A stretch of 64,000 bases of DNA from Pseudochelatococcus sp050946405 (GCF_050946405.1 NZ_JBMNUS010000002.1:372001-436000); one strand, 5' to 3'. Positions 35,123-43,807 are shown, counted from the stretch's first letter. The notes: generated by a model not told the origin, from the letters alone. Numbers and translations: made by a program.

Positions 35123-36901
35123 ATGGCGACGATCGTAGTCCTTGATCGGCGGGAGGACGGAACGTCTGCCGTTACGATTCCGACCTTTTCGAAGGCTATC
35201 GACATCGTGATGAAGCGGGTTGCCTCCGGCGAGTCGCTGACGCCCTGGGTCCGTTCCGCTCTCGGCGGGGCGGAGGGGCAGGAGGGCGCAGGCGGAAAGC
35301 CGGCCGGGGCCAAGCCTGCGGTCGTCATCATCAAGATCGGCGCTTTCGACGACGCGACGGGTTCCATCCTGCACGATCTGCGGCAGGTTCTTCCCGGCAC
35401 CGACGTGCCTGTCATGGTGGTGAGTGAAAAGCCGGGCGACCCGTTCCTGTTCAAACCCTCCCGCGAGGATGCGGTCGAGGTTTTTTCGCTGGAGGCCGGG
35501 AACGACGCCTGGATCGGCCGTCTCCGGCAATTGCTGGAGGGAGAAAGCCGGCAGCGCGGCGAGGGCTCCGCGCAGGTGACGCGGGTGCATCCCGACGACG
35601 AGGCGCCGGCGCTTCCGCGCGATCCCGGCACGTTCGACGAGGAGCTTCGCCGCGAGATCACCCGTTCGGCCGGCGGGACGCTGGCGCTGCATATCATCAG
35701 GGTCGACAGCTACAACGTGGTCGCCAACGCTTTCGGCCTGGAGGCGGGCCGGCGCCTGCTCGATATCTGCCTCAACAGGCTTTTCAACAGCGTCGGCAAC
35801 CGGGGCGTCGTCGGCCGCCACGGGGTGGATTGCCTGGCGGTGTTGCAGAGAGGCGGAAAGGGGCCGCAGGATGCGGAGCTTCTCGCCCAGCGCATGGCCG
35901 CGCAATTGTCGGGACCGTGCGTGATTTTCGGGCATCGGATCAGCCTTGCGGTCACGATCGGCGTTGCGGTTTGCCCGGACGGTGGCGAGGATTACGATGT
36001 GCTCGCGCATGGGGCGACGCTCGCCATCGACAATGCCGCCAGAAGCGGGCGGCGGGTGGCTTTCTATCATCCGGGGCTGCTGGACGATGCGCGCCAGAAG
36101 GCCGCGCTCGATATCGACCTGCGCAACGCGCTGACAAGACGGCAGTTCTTCCTGCAATTTCAGCCACAGATATCGCTTTCGGAAGGCCGCGTCATCGGCG
36201 CGGAGGCGCTTATCCGCTGGCGCCGCCCGAACGGCCGCGTGGAACAGCCGGGCGTGTTCCTGCCCTATGCGGAACAAAGCGGGCTGATTTGCGAGATCGA
36301 CGAATGGGTTCTTCTTCAGGCATGCCGCACCGCCCGCCAGTGGCATGATGCCGGCATGCCGCTGCGGATCGGCGTCAACCTGTCGTCGGTGCAATTCGCG
36401 CGCCGCAGCATACCCGGCCTGGTGGCGCGCGTCCTCAGCGAAACGAGCCTCGACCCGCGCTATCTCGACATCGAGCTGACGGAAAGCGCGGTGATGCACG
36501 AGGTCGAGCGCGTGACGGTCGATCTCGCCTGCATTCGCGCCTTCGGCGTTTCGGTGTCGATCGACGATTTCGGCGTCGGCTATTCGTCCTTGCACTTTCT
36601 TCAGCAATTGCGCGCCGACCGGCTGAAGATCGATCGGGATTTCGTGCGCAATCTGACCGTCAACCGGAACGACCGCGCCATCCTGCGCGCAATCGTCACG
36701 CTCGGTCACGAATTGGGCTTCGAGATCGTCGTGGAAGGCATCGAAACAGCGGACCAGCTTGCCATTCTGCGCGAGGAATCCTGTGACGAGGTACAGGGTT
36801 TTCTATTCGCGCGTCCCATGTCGATACTGGACTTCATGACCTACACGCAACGCGCCTCCGAATCGGGCGATCTGGTCGAACAAATGGTTGCTGCCCATTA
36901 A
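35123..36901 (+). CDS. EAL-domain cyclic-di-GMP phosphodiesterase with degenerate GGDEF
   Basis: This 592-residue protein has three parts. Residues about 1-145 look like a pseudo-receiver (AVVIIKIGAFDDATGSILHD, VPVMVVSEKPGDPFLFKPSR). Residues about 175-320 are a GGDEF-like domain in which the signature is replaced by RHGVDCLAVL, so cyclase activity is not expected. Residues about 335-580 are a complete EAL domain: GAEALIRWRRPNGRVEQ, GVNLSSVQF, DIELTESAVM, IDDFGVGYSSL, DRLKIDRDFV, VVEGIET and DEVQGFLFARP, so it should hydrolyse cyclic-di-GMP. No membrane spans are seen; it is probably cytoplasmic. The ribosome site is weak. The upstream 278 bases are unusually AT-rich. Confidence 0.88.
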   Translation: MATIVVLDRREDGTSAVTIPTFSKAIDIVMKRVASGESLTPWVRSALGGAEGQEGAGGKPAGAKPAVVIIKIGAFDDATGSILHDLRQVLPGTDVPVMVVSEKPGDPFLFKPSREDAVEVFSLEAGNDAWIGRLRQLLEGESRQRGEGSAQVTRVHPDDEAPALPRDPGTFDEELRREITRSAGGTLALHIIRVDSYNVVANAFGLEAGRRLLDICLNRLFNSVGNRGVVGRHGVDCLAVLQRGGKGPQDAELLAQRMAAQLSGPCVIFGHRISLAVTIGVAVCPDGGEDYDVLAHGATLAIDNAARSGRRVAFYHPGLLDDARQKAALDIDLRNALTRRQFFLQFQPQISLSEGRVIGAEALIRWRRPNGRVEQPGVFLPYAEQSGLICEIDEWVLLQACRTARQWHDAGMPLRIGVNLSSVQFARRSIPGLVARVLSETSLDPRYLDIELTESAVMHEVERVTVDLACIRAFGVSVSIDDFGVGYSSLHFLQQLRADRLKIDRDFVRNLTVNRNDRAILRAIVTLGHELGFEIVVEGIETADQLAILREESCDEVQGFLFARPMSILDFMTYTQRASESGDLVEQMVAAH

Positions 36902-37004
36902 AGCGTTTTCACGCAAAGCGGATATTGCCTTGCGTGAAGAAAACGCGTCGAATCAATAAGATAGAGTATTTCGGCGTTTCAACGAAATGCCGAAATACTC
37001 TTAG
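36902..37004 (+). repeat. composite palindromic element, family A, copy 1
   Basis: Two hairpins in a row: GCGTTTTC.ACGCAA / TTGCGT.GAAGAAAACGC (about 36904-36948), then AGAGTATTTCGGC / GCCGAAATACTCT around GTTTCAACGAAAT (about 36963-37001). The same two-part unit occurs in opposite orientation at 57068-57160. Confidence 0.7.
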
Positions 37005-37039
37005 AGCGCCATCCACCGGGCGATCGCGCGGCATGGCAC

Positions 37040-37067
37040 AAAAAAACGCCGCCCTGACAGGACGGCG
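37040..37067 (-). terminator. rho-independent terminator of asd
   Basis: On the minus strand CGCCGTCC (37067-37060) pairs with GGGCGGCG (37054-37047), one mismatch, loop TGTCA, followed by seven T residues (37046-37040). It lies 31 bases after the asd stop codon. Confidence 0.85.
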
Positions 37068-37098
37068 CTTCCCAGTCGGGTCTTCGATGGTGGGGAGA

Positions 37099-38133
37099 TC
37101 ACGCCGCCTGCGCGCGGGGGCTGATGAGCTTGCGATTGATCAGAACTTCCGCGATCTGCACGGCGTTGAGCGCCGCGCCCTTGCGCAGATTGTCAGCCAC
37201 CACCCAGAATGCAAGACCATTCTCGACGGTAGCGTCTTCACGGATGCGCGAGATATAGGTCGGGTCCTCGCCGGCAGCCTCGTGGGGCGTGATGTAGCCG
37301 CCGTTCTCACGCTTGTCGATCACGAGGCAACCGGGCGCCTGACGCAGGATTTCCCGCGCCTCGTCGGCCGTGATCGGCTTCTCGAACTCGACGTTCACGG
37401 CCTCCGCGTGCGAAATGAACACCGGCACGCGCACGGCCGTGGCGGTAAGCTTGATGGCGGGATCGAGAATCTTCTTCGTCTCGGCCATCATCTTCCACTC
37501 TTCCTTCGTGTAGCCGTCTTCCATGAACACGTCGATGTGCGGGATGACGTTGAAGGCGATTCGCTTGGTGAACTTGCCGGGCTGCACCTCGCCGGTGGTG
37601 AAGATGGCCCGCGTCTGCGAGAACAGTTCGTCCATCGCGTCCTTGCCCGCGCCGGAGACCGACTGGTACGTCGCCACGACGACGCGCCTGATGGTCGCCG
37701 CATCGTGCAGCGGCTTGAGGGCCACGACGAGCTGGGCGGTGGAGCAATTGGGGTTGGCGATGATGTTCTTCTTCGAGAAGCCGGTGATGGCGTCCGCGTT
37801 CACCTCGGGCACGATCAGCGGCACGTCGCTGTCGTAGCGCCAGGCGGAGGAATTGTCGATCACCACCGCGCCCTGCGCGCCGATCCTCGGCGCCCACTCG
37901 CGCGCGACGTCGCCGCCGGCGGACATCAGGCAGATGTCGGTGTCGGAGAAATCGTAGGTTGCGAGATCCTTGGCCTTCAGCGTCCTGTCGCCGAAGGAGA
38001 CATCCTGCCCCAGGCTGCGGCGCGAGGCGAGCGCCACGACCTCGCTCACGGGAAAGGCGCGCTCGGCCAGAATATCGAGGATCTCGCGGCCCACGTTTCC
38101 GGTGGCGCCGACCACGGCGATCTTGAAGCCCAT
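37099..38133 (-). CDS. asd: aspartate-semialdehyde dehydrogenase
   Basis: This 344-residue enzyme reduces aspartyl phosphate to aspartate semialdehyde with NADPH, at the branch to Lys/diaminopimelate, Thr, Met and Ile. Visible: Rossmann start KIAVVGATGNVGREILDIL, SAGGDVAREWAPR, VIDNSSAWRYDSDVPLIVPE, the catalytic Cys130 in ANPNCSTAQLV, VVATYQSVSGAGKDAMDEL, and the C-terminal ENGLAFWVVADNLRKGAALN. The start at 38133 has AGGAGA 9 bases upstream. A Thr/Lys/Ile-rich short frame (38235-38306) and several pairing segments precede it, and a good terminator follows. Confidence 0.95.
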   Translation of the reverse strand: MGFKIAVVGATGNVGREILDILAERAFPVSEVVALASRRSLGQDVSFGDRTLKAKDLATYDFSDTDICLMSAGGDVAREWAPRIGAQGAVVIDNSSAWRYDSDVPLIVPEVNADAITGFSKKNIIANPNCSTAQLVVALKPLHDAATIRRVVVATYQSVSGAGKDAMDELFSQTRAIFTTGEVQPGKFTKRIAFNVIPHIDVFMEDGYTKEEWKMMAETKKILDPAIKLTATAVRVPVFISHAEAVNVEFEKPITADEAREILRQAPGCLVIDKRENGGYITPHEAAGEDPTYISRIREDATVENGLAFWVVADNLRKGAALNAVQIAEVLINRKLISPRAQAA

Positions 38134-38142
38134 CGTATGGTA

Positions 38143-38214
38143 TCTCCTGTTCAACCTCTCCCGGAAACCGATGCCGCTTTCGGCATCTCCTCTCTCGTGC
38201 CAGGGGGAGAGAGG
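38143..38214 (-). promoter_or_regulatory. candidate attenuator structures in the asd leader
   Basis: Four segments in the transcribed strand can pair in exclusive ways. Segment A (38207-38214) pairs perfectly over 8 bp with B (38189-38196). GATGCCG/CGGCATC (38170-38187) forms a separate hairpin C. Segment D (GGGAGAGGT, 38162-38154), six bases before the AGGAGA ribosome site, can instead pair with A. There is no T run, so control of translation rather than termination is more likely. Confidence 0.4.
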
Positions 38215-38234
38215 TCCGGGTACGAGCGCAGAAG

Positions 38235-38306
38235 TCAGCGGGCCGTCGACGTAATCGTCGTGCCGATGAAGATGGTTTTCGTTTTTTTCGTCAGAACGAG
38301 AGCCAT
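38235..38306 (-). CDS. putative Thr/Lys/Ile-rich leader peptide of asd
   Basis: This is a 23-codon frame ending 101 bases before the asd start on the same strand. The peptide starts MALVLTKKTKTIFIG and ends TTITSTAR. Seven of 23 residues are Thr, three Lys and three Ile, all end products of the pathway that Asd feeds. The composition recalls the E. coli thr operon leader. A weak purine-rich site (AGGTGG, then GAAAAG) lies upstream of the ATG. Whether it is translated is unproven; the local run of A-rich codons could arise by chance. Confidence 0.45.
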   Translation of the reverse strand: MALVLTKKTKTIFIGTTITSTAR

Positions 38307-38527
38307 CGCGGACTTTTCGCCACCTGCGTCGTGTTGGAACATGCCCCGGAAGCTGCCGGAGCCTCCTTTTCGAGCCCGATATTCCCAACATCGCCCACGG
38401 CTTTTGTCAAGCCGTTTCTTTGCCGCCTGATTCACCCGCCGGTGCGCGTGCGGATCGCTGCACATACAGTTCAGTTAACCTTTTGCCCCTATATGTTAGC
38501 TTGAGAAGTGCGAGCCGGGGCGCGGTC

Positions 38528-40291
38528 GTGTCCCGGTTCGGTGCCTGGAAAGGACGGACTGAAGCCGTGGGTTGGGAGCAGCACAGGTGGCGGCTTTACG
38601 GGCTTGCTCTCGCCAGGGCCGGCCGGCGCGCCTTTGGCCTTGTCCTGCACGGCATCGCGGTGCTGGATATCCTGCGCCGCCGCGCGCCCGAACGGGTGGT
38701 GATCGCGCCGCAGGATCTGCGCACCGCCGATCCGACGGCGGCCACGGATATTTACGCCGGTTACTTTTCGCTGGCGGGGCAAACCGTCGACAGCCGTGGA
38801 CGCTCGCCCTTCGAGGCGGAGCCGCCCTCGGATGCATGGGCGGAAGCGCTGGCGAGCTTCGGCTGGCTGCGGCATCTGGGCGCAGCCGATTCCGCGCTGG
38901 CCCGCGCCAACGCCCGCGCGCTGGTGGACGATTTCCTGTCGGCGCGGCTCGACCGGCGCGGCGTGGCCGCCCGGCCCGCCGTTGTCGCCCGCCGGCTGCT
39001 GGCCTTTCTGAGCCAGTCGCCGCTGGTGCTGGACGGCGCCGATCACGCCTTCTACCGCCGGTTCATGCGCGGGCTGGCGCGCGGCGTGCGGCAGCTTTCG
39101 GGCGGCGTGGCGGGCGAACTGCAAGGCGAGAAGAAGCTCATCGCGCTCATCGCGCTGGCGATGGCGGGGCTGTGCCTCGACAATCTCGGCCGGCTGCAAC
39201 GCCATGCGAGCCGCAAGCTCGGCGAGGAGCTGGCGCTCCAGATCCTGCCCGACGGCGGCCATGTCAGCCGCAATCCGCGCGTGCTCGTCACCCTGCTGAC
39301 GGAGCTGCTGCCGCTGCGGCAGGTCTATGCGGCCCGCGGCGTCTCGCCGCCGCCGCAGATGCTCGGCGCCATCGACCGCATGATGCCGATGCTGCGCCTG
39401 TTCCGCCACAGTGAGGGGTCGCTTGCGCTGTTCAACGGCATGGGCAGCACGCAGGTGGACCTCATCGCCACGCTTCTCGCCTATGACGACACGCGCTCGC
39501 GCGCCATCCGGCATGCGCCCCATTCCGGCTATGAGCGGCTGGAGGCGGACGATCTGGTGCTGATCGCGGATGTCGGCCGGCCGCCGCCGCCGTCCCATGC
39601 GGGCGAGGCGCACGCGGGCTGCCTGTCGTTCGAGCTGAGCGCCGGGCGCTCGCGGCTCGTCGTCAATTGCGGCGCGCCGCGCCACGGCAGCCTTTTCCCG
39701 CTGTTCGCGGCCCGCTCCACGGCGGCGCATTCCACGGTGACGGTGGGCGACGTCTCGTCCTGCCTGTTCGCCGGGGCGGAGAGCGGCGCGTCCCTTCCGG
39801 CGCGCCTCGATCGCTGGCTGGGGCGCTGGCTCGGCTCGCCCGTCCTGGGCGGAGTCGAGAACGTCGAGGTTCATCGCGACGTGGCGACGGGGGGCATCGA
39901 GACGCTCGGGGCCGCGCACGACGGTTATCGCACGCGGTTCGGCCTCGCGCACCGGCGGCGCTGGCGTCTGGACGGCGTGAACGGCGTCCTGAGCGGCGAG
40001 GATACGCTCATCACGGCCGGCTCGATCCCGGAGGGCCTGTCCGCGACGGCGCGTTTTCATCTGCATCCGCTCGTGCGCACCAGCCGTTCGCACGACGGCC
40101 ACGCCGTGCTGATGCTGCTGCCGGACGGGCAGGGCTGGTCTTTCGATTCGGAAAGCGGCACGCTGTCGATCGAGGAGAGCGTGTTCCTGTCGTCCGTCGA
40201 CGGGGCGCGGCGCGGGGAGCAGATCGTCGTCACCTTCGATCCGGCCGAGGTGCCGCGCCTGCGCTGGCGCTTCGCCCGGCTTGAAACCTGA
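38528..40291 (+). CDS. heparinase II/III family protein
   Basis: This protein of about 587 residues has an N-terminal alpha/alpha toroid-like helical region (DLRTADPTAATDIYAGYFSL, SFGWLRHLGAADSALARANA, ARALVDDFL, LQGEKKLIALIALAMAGLCL) and a C-terminal heparinase II/III beta-sandwich (about residues 330-580; FELSAGRSRLVVNCGAPRHG, ARSTAAHSTVTVGDVSS, RRWRLDGVNGVLSGEDTL, ARFHLHP). It is probably a polysaccharide lyase; no signal peptide is evident with this start. Its position just upstream of purH is conserved in Hyphomicrobiales. The start is uncertain: GTG 38528 is used, GTG 38567 and an upstream ATG at 38420 are possible. Confidence 0.85.
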   Translation: MSRFGAWKGRTEAVGWEQHRWRLYGLALARAGRRAFGLVLHGIAVLDILRRRAPERVVIAPQDLRTADPTAATDIYAGYFSLAGQTVDSRGRSPFEAEPPSDAWAEALASFGWLRHLGAADSALARANARALVDDFLSARLDRRGVAARPAVVARRLLAFLSQSPLVLDGADHAFYRRFMRGLARGVRQLSGGVAGELQGEKKLIALIALAMAGLCLDNLGRLQRHASRKLGEELALQILPDGGHVSRNPRVLVTLLTELLPLRQVYAARGVSPPPQMLGAIDRMMPMLRLFRHSEGSLALFNGMGSTQVDLIATLLAYDDTRSRAIRHAPHSGYERLEADDLVLIADVGRPPPPSHAGEAHAGCLSFELSAGRSRLVVNCGAPRHGSLFPLFAARSTAAHSTVTVGDVSSCLFAGAESGASLPARLDRWLGRWLGSPVLGGVENVEVHRDVATGGIETLGAAHDGYRTRFGLAHRRRWRLDGVNGVLSGEDTLITAGSIPEGLSATARFHLHPLVRTSRSHDGHAVLMLLPDGQGWSFDSESGTLSIEESVFLSSVDGARRGEQIVVTFDPAEVPRLRWRFARLET

Positions 40292-40306
40292 AAGGGGCAA
40301 TCGGGG

Positions 40307-40336
40307 CATTTTTCCGTTCCGCGAACGGGAAAAATG
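40307..40336. repeat. palindrome between heparinase gene and purH
   Basis: CATTTTTCCGTT (40307-40318) pairs with AACGGGAAAAATG (40324-40336) apart from one position. It is followed by TCTAGAGC, the same kind of boundary as the family B element. It has no T run of terminator type on either strand beyond the stem. Confidence 0.5.
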
Positions 40337-40401
40337 TTCTAGAGCAGCGTCATGAGGCGGATTCTCCGCCCGCCCGCGTTTTCTCGTGCTGGACGTTTCT
40401 C

Positions 40402-41994
40402 ATGCCCCATGATCGCAAAGTCGTCACGCGCGCCCTTTTGTCCGTGTCGGACAAATCGGGCCTCATCGGTTTCGCCGGCGCTCTCGCGCAGCACGGCATC
40501 GAACTGGTCTCGACGGGGGGCACGCACAAGGCGCTGGTCGAGGCCGGCCTCGCCGCCAGAGACGTCACCGACGTCACGCAGTTTCCCGAGATGATGGACG
40601 GGCGCGTGAAAACGCTGCATCCGGCCATTCACGGCGGCATCCTGGCCGTGCGCGGCAATCCCGAGCATCAGGCGGCCATGCTCGCCCACGGCATCGCGCC
40701 CGTCGATCTCGTGGTGGTGAACCTTTACCCCTTCGAGGAGACGGTGGCGCGCGGCGGCTCCTTCGACGACTGCATCGAGAATATCGATATCGGCGGGCCG
40801 GCCATGATCCGCGCCGCCGCCAAGAATCACGCGGATGTGGCGGTGATCGTCGATCCCGCCGATTACGAGGCGTTGCTGGCGGAACTTGCGGCCAACGCCG
40901 GCGCCACGACGCTGGCGCTGCGCCGGCGCTTCGCCCAGAAGGCCTATGCCCGCACCGCCGCCTACGACGCCGCCGTGTCGAACTGGTTTTCGGGCGTCGA
41001 GGGCGTCGTGAGGCCGGACTTCCGCGCCATCGGCGGCCGCCGCGCGCTCGACCTGCGCTATGGCGAGAACCCGCACCAGCAGGCGGCTTTCTATGCCGCG
41101 CCTGAGCGGCGGGCCGGCGTCGCCACCGCGCGCCAGTTGCAGGGCAAGCAGTTGTCCTACAACAATATCAACGATACGGACGCCGCTTATGAGGCGGTGG
41201 CGGAGTTCGATCCGCGACGCACGGCGGCGGTGGTGATCGTCAAGCACGCCAACCCCTGCGGCGTCGCGGAAGGGGCTTCGCTCACTGACGCTTACGACAA
41301 GGCGCTGCGCTGCGATCCCGTTTCCGCCTTCGGCGGCGTGGTGGCGCTGAATCGCACGCTCGATGCGGAGGCGGCGCGCCGCATCGTCACCATCTTCACC
41401 GAGGTGATCATCGCGCCCGATGCGACGGAAGAGGCCATCGCCATCGTCGCTGAAAAGAAGAATCTGCGGCTGCTCCTGGCTGACGGCGTGCCGGACCCGC
41501 GCGGCGGCGGGCTCGCCGTGCGCACCGTCGCCGGCGGCTTTCTGGCGCAGACGCGCGACAGCGCCGTCGTGGACGACATGGATCTGCGCGTGGTGACGCG
41601 GCGCGTGCCTTCCGATGCCGAACTGGCCGATCTGCGCTTCGCGTTCCGCGTCGCCAAGCATGTGAAGTCGAACGCCATCGTCTATGCGCGGGACGGGGCG
41701 ACGGTCGGCATCGGCGCCGGCCAGATGAGCCGGGTCGATTCCTCGCGCATCGCGGCCTGGAAGGCGCAGGAGGCGGCGACCGCCGCCGGCGCGGCGGAGA
41801 GCTTCGCGAAGGGATCGGTCGTGGCGTCCGACGCCTTCTTCCCCTTCGCCGACGGTTTGCTCGCGGCGGCGGAAGCGGGCGCGACCGCGGTCATCCAGCC
41901 CGGCGGCTCCATTCGCGACGACGAGGTGATCCGCGCCGCCGACGACGCGGGGCTCGCGATGGTGTTCACGGGATATCGGCATTTCCGCCATTGA
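40402..41994 (+). CDS. purH: bifunctional AICAR formyltransferase/IMP cyclohydrolase
   Basis: This 530-residue enzyme performs the last two steps of IMP synthesis. The N-terminal MGS-like cyclohydrolase domain (residues about 1-200) shows ALLSVSDKSGLIGFAGALAQ, ELVSTGGTHKAL, MMDGRVKTLHPAIHGGIL, NLYPFEETVARG and IDIGGPAMIRAAAKNH. The C-terminal transformylase has LRYGENPHQQAAFY, QGKQLSYNNINDTDAAYE, IVKHANPCGVAEG, AFGGVVALNRTLDAE and GAGQMSRVDSSRIA. All key motifs are intact and the length is usual. It is transcribed with, or just after, the heparinase gene. Confidence 0.96.
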   Translation: MPHDRKVVTRALLSVSDKSGLIGFAGALAQHGIELVSTGGTHKALVEAGLAARDVTDVTQFPEMMDGRVKTLHPAIHGGILAVRGNPEHQAAMLAHGIAPVDLVVVNLYPFEETVARGGSFDDCIENIDIGGPAMIRAAAKNHADVAVIVDPADYEALLAELAANAGATTLALRRRFAQKAYARTAAYDAAVSNWFSGVEGVVRPDFRAIGGRRALDLRYGENPHQQAAFYAAPERRAGVATARQLQGKQLSYNNINDTDAAYEAVAEFDPRRTAAVVIVKHANPCGVAEGASLTDAYDKALRCDPVSAFGGVVALNRTLDAEAARRIVTIFTEVIIAPDATEEAIAIVAEKKNLRLLLADGVPDPRGGGLAVRTVAGGFLAQTRDSAVVDDMDLRVVTRRVPSDAELADLRFAFRVAKHVKSNAIVYARDGATVGIGAGQMSRVDSSRIAAWKAQEAATAAGAAESFAKGSVVASDAFFPFADGLLAAAEAGATAVIQPGGSIRDDEVIRAADDAGLAMVFTGYRHFRH

Positions 41995-42062
41995 ACTGCC
42001 GCAATGCGGGGTGGTATCCTCCGCCCCGTTCTGACACCGATTTTAATTTCAGGGATGCAGCC

Positions 42063-42548
42063 ATGACCATCGCCGTCGGAGAGCGTTTGCCGCAGACAAC
42101 CTTTCGCGTCATGACCGCCGATGGGCCGGCCCCGCGCACCACGGATGACATTTTCAAGGGCAGGCGTGTCGTGCTCGTGGGCGTGCCCGGCGCTTTCACG
42201 CCGACCTGCCACCGCAATCACGCGCCCGGCTTCGTCGCCAATGTCGACACTTTTCGGGAAAAGGGCATCGACGCGGTGCTGCTCACCAGCGTCAATGACG
42301 TGTTCGTGCTGGAAGCCTGGTCCAAGGCGCTCGGCGCGGACGGCAAGGTCGAGTTTCTCGCCGACGGCAGCGCCGATTTCGCCCGCGCCACCGGCCTGCT
42401 GTTCGACGGCTCCGGCTTCGGGCTGGGCCCGCGTTCGCAGCGCTACGCCATGATCGTCAACGATGGCGTCGTCGAGGCGCTGAACGTGGAAGAAGCTTCC
42501 GGCCAGGTGCAGGTGGCGGGCGCCGAGCACCTGCTGGAACGCCTCTGA
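42063..42548 (+). CDS. peroxiredoxin (Prx5/hybrid type)
   Basis: This 161-residue thiol peroxidase has the peroxidatic Cys49 in VPGAFTPTCHRNHAPGFV, SVNDVFVLEAWSKALG, and FLADGSADFARATGLLFDG, all typical of the Prx5 group (like the Prx part of the peroxiredoxin-glutaredoxin hybrid). It reduces hydrogen or alkyl peroxides in the cytoplasm using a thiol partner. No second Cys is present, so it is a one-Cys form. It lies 68 bases after purH and converges on rnhB. Confidence 0.9.
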   Translation: MTIAVGERLPQTTFRVMTADGPAPRTTDDIFKGRRVVLVGVPGAFTPTCHRNHAPGFVANVDTFREKGIDAVLLTSVNDVFVLEAWSKALGADGKVEFLADGSADFARATGLLFDGSGFGLGPRSQRYAMIVNDGVVEALNVEEASGQVQVAGAEHLLERL

Positions 42549-42557
42549 CGATCTCTC

Positions 42558-43178
42558 TCAGCGCGGGCGCAGCGGCGCGAAGCTGAGGCGGTGGAACGGG
42601 CAGGGGCCGAGAGCCGTCAGCGCCCGTTTGTGCGCCGGTGTCGGATAACCGACATGGCCGGCGAAGCCGTAGGCGGGATAAGCGGCGCCGAGATGGCGCA
42701 TCAACCCGTCGCGCGTTTCCTTCGCCACGATCGAGGCGGCGGCGATCGACGCCACGCTGGCGTCCCCCTTGACGATGGTCTCCACCCGGCAGGGAAGCGG
42801 CGGCGGATCGTTGCCGTCGACGAGCGCGACGGTTCGTTGCGCGTCGCACGTCGCGAAGGGCAGGGCGGCGAACGCCCTCGCCATGGCCGCCAGCGTCGCC
42901 TGACGGATGTTGATGCGGTCGATCTCGGCCGCCGGCACGCAGGCGATGCCGACATGGGCGCTGGCGAGAATCTGCACGAAGAGTTCCCCGCGCCGGCGCT
43001 CCGTGATCCGCTTCGAATCGGCCAGTCCCTCGGGCACCCGCGCGGGATCGAGCACCACGGCCGCCGCGACGACGGGGCCGGCGATCGGCCCGCGCCCCAC
43101 CTCGTCCATGCCGACGAGAGGGCCGAGCCCTTGCGCCAGCAGGGCCGTTTCCAATGCGAAAGATGCGGTGCGCGTCAC
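42558..43178 (-). CDS. rnhB: ribonuclease HII
   Basis: This 206-residue enzyme removes RNA from RNA-DNA hybrids and single ribonucleotides. It shows the type 2 RNase H signature GMDEVGRGPIAGPVVAAAV (acidic residues D25 and E26), the GLADSKRITERRR loop, LVDGN, and KGDASVASIAAASIVAKETR. GTG 43178 is chosen because it overlaps the upstream stop (GTGA), giving coupling with the S24 regulator gene; an ATG at 43208 would overlap that gene by 34 bases. Confidence 0.92.
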   Translation of the reverse strand: MTRTASFALETALLAQGLGPLVGMDEVGRGPIAGPVVAAAVVLDPARVPEGLADSKRITERRRGELFVQILASAHVGIACVPAAEIDRINIRQATLAAMARAFAALPFATCDAQRTVALVDGNDPPPLPCRVETIVKGDASVASIAAASIVAKETRDGLMRHLGAAYPAYGFAGHVGYPTPAHKRALTALGPCPFHRLSFAPLRPR

Positions 43179-43807
43179 TGGCTGGCCCAGATGATGCGCG
43201 CCATCCACGCGATATCCGCCTCCGGCAACACGCGGTCCTCGTGTTCGGGATTGAACGAGCGCAGTTCGATCGTCCGCGCGGTGCGGCGCTTGAGTTCCTT
43301 CGCCATCACCTCGCCCTGCATGGTGCGCACGACGACGCGGTCGCCCCGGCGGATGCTGGCCGCGGGAGAGACGACGATGACGTCGCCGTCGCGATAGACC
43401 GGGAGCATCGAATCGCCCGAAATCTCCAGCGCGAACACCTTTTCCTTGCCCATGTCGGGAAAGGCGACTTCCTCCCAGCTTCCGCCGACGGGGAAGCCCC
43501 CGTCATCGAAAAAGCCGCCGTTGCCGGCCTGGGCGAAGCCGATCAGCGGCAGGTTGCGCGCCGATGTATATTGGCCGTGGCGCGCGACGAGCGCCATGAA
43601 TTCGTCGAGTGAGGCGCCGGTAGCGTCGAGAACCTTGGCGATGGATTCGGTGGACGGCCAGCGCGGACGGCCGTCCGCCGCCCGCCGCTTCGAGCGGTTG
43701 AACGCCGTCGGATCGAGCCCCGCCTTGCGCGCGAGCCCGGACGGCGACAGGCCGCGCTGCGTCGCGAAAGCATCGATAGCCGACCATATCTGGTCATGAG
43801 AGAGCAT
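43175..43807 (-). CDS. S24 (LexA/CI-like) peptidase transcriptional regulator
   Basis: This 210-residue protein has an N-terminal helix-turn-helix (about residues 5-72; IWSAIDAFATQRGLSPSGLA, RKAGLDPTAFNRSKR) and a C-terminal S24 peptidase domain with the Ser/Lys dyad Ser133 (EISGDSMLPVYRDGD) and Lys170 (GEVMAKEL). An Ala94-Gly95 bond (GFAQAGNGG) stands where LexA and CI proteins cut themselves. It is not LexA itself: the DNA-binding part is of the CI/HTH_3 kind. It could respond to RecA-DNA filaments. rnhB follows with a 4-base overlap. Confidence 0.85.
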   Translation of the reverse strand: MLSHDQIWSAIDAFATQRGLSPSGLARKAGLDPTAFNRSKRRAADGRPRWPSTESIAKVLDATGASLDEFMALVARHGQYTSARNLPLIGFAQAGNGGFFDDGGFPVGGSWEEVAFPDMGKEKVFALEISGDSMLPVYRDGDVIVVSPAASIRRGDRVVVRTMQGEVMAKELKRRTARTIELRSFNPEHEDRVLPEADIAWMARIIWASQ

